Assembly: GCA_947305705.1 (NCBI GenBank) | Contig: CAMZEB010000004.1 | Span: forward strand, 1 to 51,321 | Direction: 5' to 3' | DNA length: 51,321 nucleotides | DNA from: an uncultured Candidatus Saccharibacteria bacterium | Lineage (GTDB): Bacteria > Patescibacteriota > Saccharimonadia > Saccharimonadales > Saccharimonadaceae | Part shown: piece by piece, positions 48,350 through 51,321 of the stretch | Layout: every line of letters begins with the position of its first letter | Position numbering within the stretch: the stretch's first letter is position 1 | Notes under the pieces: model-generated | The model's input: only the letters and a program-made list of their open reading frames with translations | Database searches by the model: none | What the model was told of the DNA's origin: nothing | Program-made: the position numbers and the translations under genes

Positions 48350-51321
48350 CTAGTTCGGCATGTAGGTGAGGATGCTGTATTCGTAGCCGGTATCTGGGTC
48401 GATTTGAGTGACTGGTTCGTATTGGTACTCAACTTTTGTGACGGTGTCTGGGAGAGCCTGAGTGCTACCAGTAATACGACCATCGTAGAAGTTGAATGAT
48501 GAAGCTGGGTTCTTGACGCCAATTCCAGATGAAGAGACACCGCCGATGGCTGTGATAGCTGGATCGGTTGTAGACACATGTGCAGTGGCCTTGCCGTAAT
48601 CTGCGGAGTCGGACGGTTCAGCCTCGCCAAGAGTAAATTCGCCAGCGGAAATGTAGGTGCCGTAGGAAGTGCCAGTAGCAGTAGCAGTGACGGTACCGGT
48701 CTTCATCGTGTTCATGCCACCTGAGACATAGATACCGTAGGTTGTTGCGCCATTAACGGTGATAGCGTTGTCTTCGAGGGTGGAGGTGCCGGAAGTGATG
48801 ATACCATAGGCGTTGGAATGGGTTGTACTGATTGTGTTGTTCGTAGCTATGAGCGTGCCGGAGTTGTTTATGGCGCGAGCCGAGTCACTACCCCCAGTAG
48901 TAAATGTAATGCTTATGCTTGAGTCTGAGATATTGAGTGTTCCGGAACTGGTTATTGCGTTTGCGGAGCTGACGCCGCTATAGGATTTGTTACTGCTTGC
49001 CGTAATGGTGCTATTGTTGGTAATCGTGAGGTTGCCGGAGTTGTTGATAGTTGGCGTGGCGGTACCGCCGCTCCACGTGCCGATTTGGTTGGTGGTTACT
49101 GTGGTGTGATCTAATGATAATGTTGCATTAGCGCTGTTCGTGACTGTTTCGAAGATTATAGTATGAGTTCGGCTGATGCTACTATCTTTTATTGACATAG
49201 TGCCAGCATTGTTAACTACGCGCCCGAGTGTTTGAATATTGTCGATAGTTGTGCTTGTTGCGCTATTTTGATAAATCGATGTGTTATATATTTGACTATC
49301 GTTCGTACTTGCAATGTAGTTGTTATTGATTGTTGAGTTTGTGATTTGGTTTGTGCCGCCGTTTATATATAGCGCGTAGGCATCACGCGAAGTGGTGGCG
49401 ATGGTTGAATTGTCTATGGTTAGGTTGCCGGAGCAGGAAATTGCAGTGTTAGATGTGGTGATTGAGGCATCCGTGATAGTTAAATTACCTCCGCCGGTGA
49501 TGGCGTTATATGCAGCGATGTCGACGTCGTCGATTGTGAGGGATGCGCCAGTGTTATTGCGAATGTAATATTCTGATTGTGGGTAAGATAGGGTAATTCT
49601 GTTGTTTGTGTCTGAGTTAGTTATAGTTAGGATGCCGTTATTTGTAATGTAGTCGCCGGTTGTGATGTTGTGACCGTCGAGGTCGATTATTATTTCTTTG
49701 TCGGCTGGAATTGTTAAGTATTCATAGAGATAAATATTGTCTAGGAGAACGATTGTGTCGCCGGCTTCTGCTGCGTTGATTGCTTTTGGTAGAGAAGTAT
49801 ATCTAGTGCTATTAATTCTAGCGACTTCCTGTTCGACATCTAGCCAGCGTTTTTCGTACTGGATGTTATCGATTGTTTCGTGCGCCATATGAATCGTAGT
49901 TTCTGGTGCTATTGCGTGGATGTGCGTATCGTTGTCGAAGGCGTTTATTCCGCCGCGTATTATGCCATCATAGAAATAGATATTTGGGCTCTGAACACCA
50001 TAGCTACCGCCAGTAATGTCCGGGGAAGTAGTACTAACTGCATCGTCATTCGTACCGATAGTAACATTGGTGTTTGTGACGATGCCATAAGTGCTGCCAT
50101 AGACGGTGCCGCCGGTAATTGAGTTTTTGTCGTCGTAGCCGCGTCCTTGAACGGAAATACCATAACCAGTACCATCGGTGCTCGTGGCACGGATTGCAGT
50201 GTTTGAAATATTAAATCTTGGGTGTCCACTGAATTGAACCGTTTGGTTTGCTTCTTTGACGCCATAAGCCGCGCCAGACGATGTATTAGTTACGGTTATT
50301 GTGCCATTAGAAATAGTGGAGTTACCATATACATTAACACCGACAGCATTACCTTTAGTTTGACTAGTGACCGTAATTGAGCCGCCAGACTGTATAAAGT
50401 TATAGTCGTAACCGTCAGTTCCATAAGCAGTGCCAGCTCCATCTGGATTACTGTTATTAGTAACTATTAATTCGCCGCCGTTGATAGTTTGAGTATTTTG
50501 GCTACCTATTATACCGTTTGCGGAGAGAGTATTATTCCCATATACGGATGCGGTAATTTTTCCATCGTCGAGAGTAGTGGCGCATCCAGAGATAGCTGTG
50601 ACGTTATTGTTGTCACTAGAGGCAATTACCTCGCCGCCCGTAATATGTATGGCATTATTAAACACATAATAACAACTGATGGAAGTATTAGTAGATAATA
50701 CTTTGCCGCCAGAAACATTGATGGCTATATTATTATAGCCATCCGTTCGAATGGCGGTGGTATTAGAGCTAACTATTCCACCTTGAATATTAACTGTGCC
50801 CGAAGCCGTTGTAATTGCATACGTTCCAGTTCCAGTAACGTTGCCGGATTGGATATTGAGAGTGCCGGTATTGTAAACTGAACCTGCAGTGAAGTTGAGA
50901 GAACCGTTCTTCGCATTAGTCCCATCCAAAATATACATCGTGCCACGGTTGACCATATTGTTGGAGTAGGTTAGAGAATGGCCATTTAGATCAAAGTAGA
51001 TAGTTTTGCCGCTTGGGTTTTCTGGGAGAGCAGTATCTTTGACTGCGTCTTTGATAACATAAATCGTGTCGCCACTTGCGGCAGCATTGTAGGCTTTGGT
51101 GAGGGAATTATATTCCACGTTATTAACAGAGAGATAATTTTCATCTTCGATGAGCCAGCAGTTTTCGTTGTAATCTTCGCTTGATTCTTTAGTAATGATT
51201 GTGCCATCTGGTTTTGCCTTGATGTTGTTTTCGTTCTGGAATGCATTCGTATTAGCGTGAATAATACCATCATAGAAATAGATATTTGGGCTCTGAACAC
51301 CATAGCTACCGCCAGTAATGT
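48350..51321 (-). CDS. Beta-helix repeat surface protein, 5' end outside window
   Basis: The frame stays open to the window edge, giving about 990 visible residues without the N-terminus. It is Thr/Ser/Asn/Gly rich with rows of short strands (LTITNSD; NSGNLTITNNSTI; ITSSGTLNISDSS) typical of right-handed parallel beta-helices. Two blocks begin with YTSLPKAINAAEAGDTIVLLD-type or YNSLTKAYNAAASGDTIYVI-type segments, then DLDGH or DLNGH. A 434-residue unit repeats, each copy closing with GGSYGVQSPNIYFYDGII. The C-terminus (ILTYMPN) has no sortase motif or helix. The GTG at 51118 is internal, not the start. The likely role is a secreted adhesin or surface fibre. Confidence 0.85.
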   Translation of the reverse strand, partial: ITGGSYGVQSPNIYFYDGIIHANTNAFQNENNIKAKPDGTIITKESSEDYNENCWLIEDENYLSVNNVEYNSLTKAYNAAASGDTIYVIKDAVKDTALPENPSGKTIYFDLNGHSLTYSNNMVNRGTMYILDGTNAKNGSLNFTAGSVYNTGTLNIQSGNVTGTGTYAITTASGTVNIQGGIVSSNTTAIRTDGYNNIAINVSGGKVLSTNTSISCYYVFNNAIHITGGEVIASSDNNNVTAISGCATTLDDGKITASVYGNNTLSANGIIGSQNTQTINGGELIVTNNSNPDGAGTAYGTDGYDYNFIQSGGSITVTSQTKGNAVGVNVYGNSTISNGTITVTNTSSGAAYGVKEANQTVQFSGHPRFNISNTAIRATSTDGTGYGISVQGRGYDDKNSITGGTVYGSTYGIVTNTNVTIGTNDDAVSTTSPDITGGSYGVQSPNIYFYDGIIRGGINAFDNDTHIHAIAPETTIHMAHETIDNIQYEKRWLDVEQEVARINSTRYTSLPKAINAAEAGDTIVLLDNIYLYEYLTIPADKEIIIDLDGHNITTGDYITNNGILTITNSDTNNRITLSYPQSEYYIRNNTGASLTIDDVDIAAYNAITGGGNLTITDASITTSNTAISCSGNLTIDNSTIATTSRDAYALYINGGTNQITNSTINNNYIASTNDSQIYNTSIYQNSATSTTIDNIQTLGRVVNNAGTMSIKDSSISRTHTIIFETVTNSANATLSLDHTTVTTNQIGTWSGGTATPTINNSGNLTITNNSTITASSNKSYSGVSSANAITSSGTLNISDSSISITFTTGGSDSARAINNSGTLIATNNTISTTHSNAYGIITSGTSTLEDNAITVNGATTYGIYVSGGMNTMKTGTVTATATGTSYGTYISAGEFTLGEAEPSDSADYGKATAHVSTTDPAITAIGGVSSSGIGVKNPASSFNFYDGRITGSTQALPDTVTKVEYQYEPVTQIDPDTGYEYSILTYMPN
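49965..50019. repeat. Identical 55-nt repeat, copy A
   Basis: Starts CCATCATAG and ends GTAATGT. It is identical to 51267-51321, exactly 1302 bases (434 codons) away, inside the same beta-helix gene. Confidence 0.92.
51267..51321. repeat. Identical 55-nt repeat, copy B (reaches window edge)
   Basis: Same 55 bases as 49965-50019. The identity may continue beyond the window, so the repeated stretch could be longer. Confidence 0.92.

Noticed and set aside
48350-51118. GTG at 51118 as the start of the beta-helix protein
   Set aside because: The same frame continues upstream without a stop to the window edge and encodes another repeat end.

Overview
The window reads as a chromosomal segment of a candidate phyla radiation bacterium, most probably a Saccharibacteria (TM7) relative. 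This placement is an inference from gene content and style. The genes are compact and closely packed. They cover information processing (tyrS, argS, dnaG, rpoD, pyrG, ndk, orn, three tRNAs) and a type IV pilus set (pilT, pilC, a prepilin, a prepilin peptidase). There are many very large surface proteins and no amino-acid or cofactor pathways. TGA is used as a stop codon (prepilin peptidase, second giant LRR protein), so the UGA-glycine code of Gracilibacteria/SR1 does not apply.

Layout. 1-5425, mostly minus strand: tRNA-His, a tail-anchored Ala/Pro/Lys protein, tpiA, a small membrane protein, a eukaryote-type phosphomannomutase-like HAD protein, a repeat-rich protein with a long structured leader, and tyrS. 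5530-18866, plus strand: two giant leucine-rich-repeat surface proteins, a cellulose-synthase-like glycosyltransferase between them and a GH5 glucanase after them. This looks like one surface-polysaccharide/adhesion cluster. 18918-19226: tRNA-Arg(TCT), a two-hairpin element and a candidate small RNA. 19227-23133, minus strand: a cyanophycin-synthetase-like ATP-grasp fused to a retropepsin domain, a second ATP-grasp ligase, a zinc-ribbon membrane protein and a phosphoesterase. 23245-33745: pyrG, two secreted proteins with TasA/SipW-cognate-like N-termini, argS, mscL and orn, interspersed with three genes of unknown function. 33774-43637: two membrane proteins, dnaG, rpoD, the pilus genes and a tyrosine recombinase. 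43677-51321: a third TasA-like protein, ndk, tRNA-Arg(CCT) with the same two-hairpin element, a PH-domain protein, a PrsA/SurA-like foldase, a SpoU methyltransferase and a partial beta-helix surface protein that runs off the window.

Two expression styles coexist. Many housekeeping genes have a TATAAT-like -10 box exactly six bases before the ATG, which predicts leaderless mRNAs. Four genes of unknown function (3238-3963, 26640-27194, 31280-31645, 31723-32352) instead have near-consensus promoters, leaders of about 60-190 nt, strong Shine-Dalgarno sites, nearby terminator-like hairpins and C-ending codon use unlike their neighbours. Three of them share an almost identical extended -10 element.

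The most promising undescribed items are: the LRR-glycosyltransferase-LRR-GH5 cluster; the two-hairpin RNA element behind both tRNA-Arg genes, whose stems differ while the linker is invariant; the four solitary genes with their leaders; the ATP-grasp/retropepsin pair; and the small RNA at 19107-19186. No CRISPR array, insertion sequence or prophage was seen.
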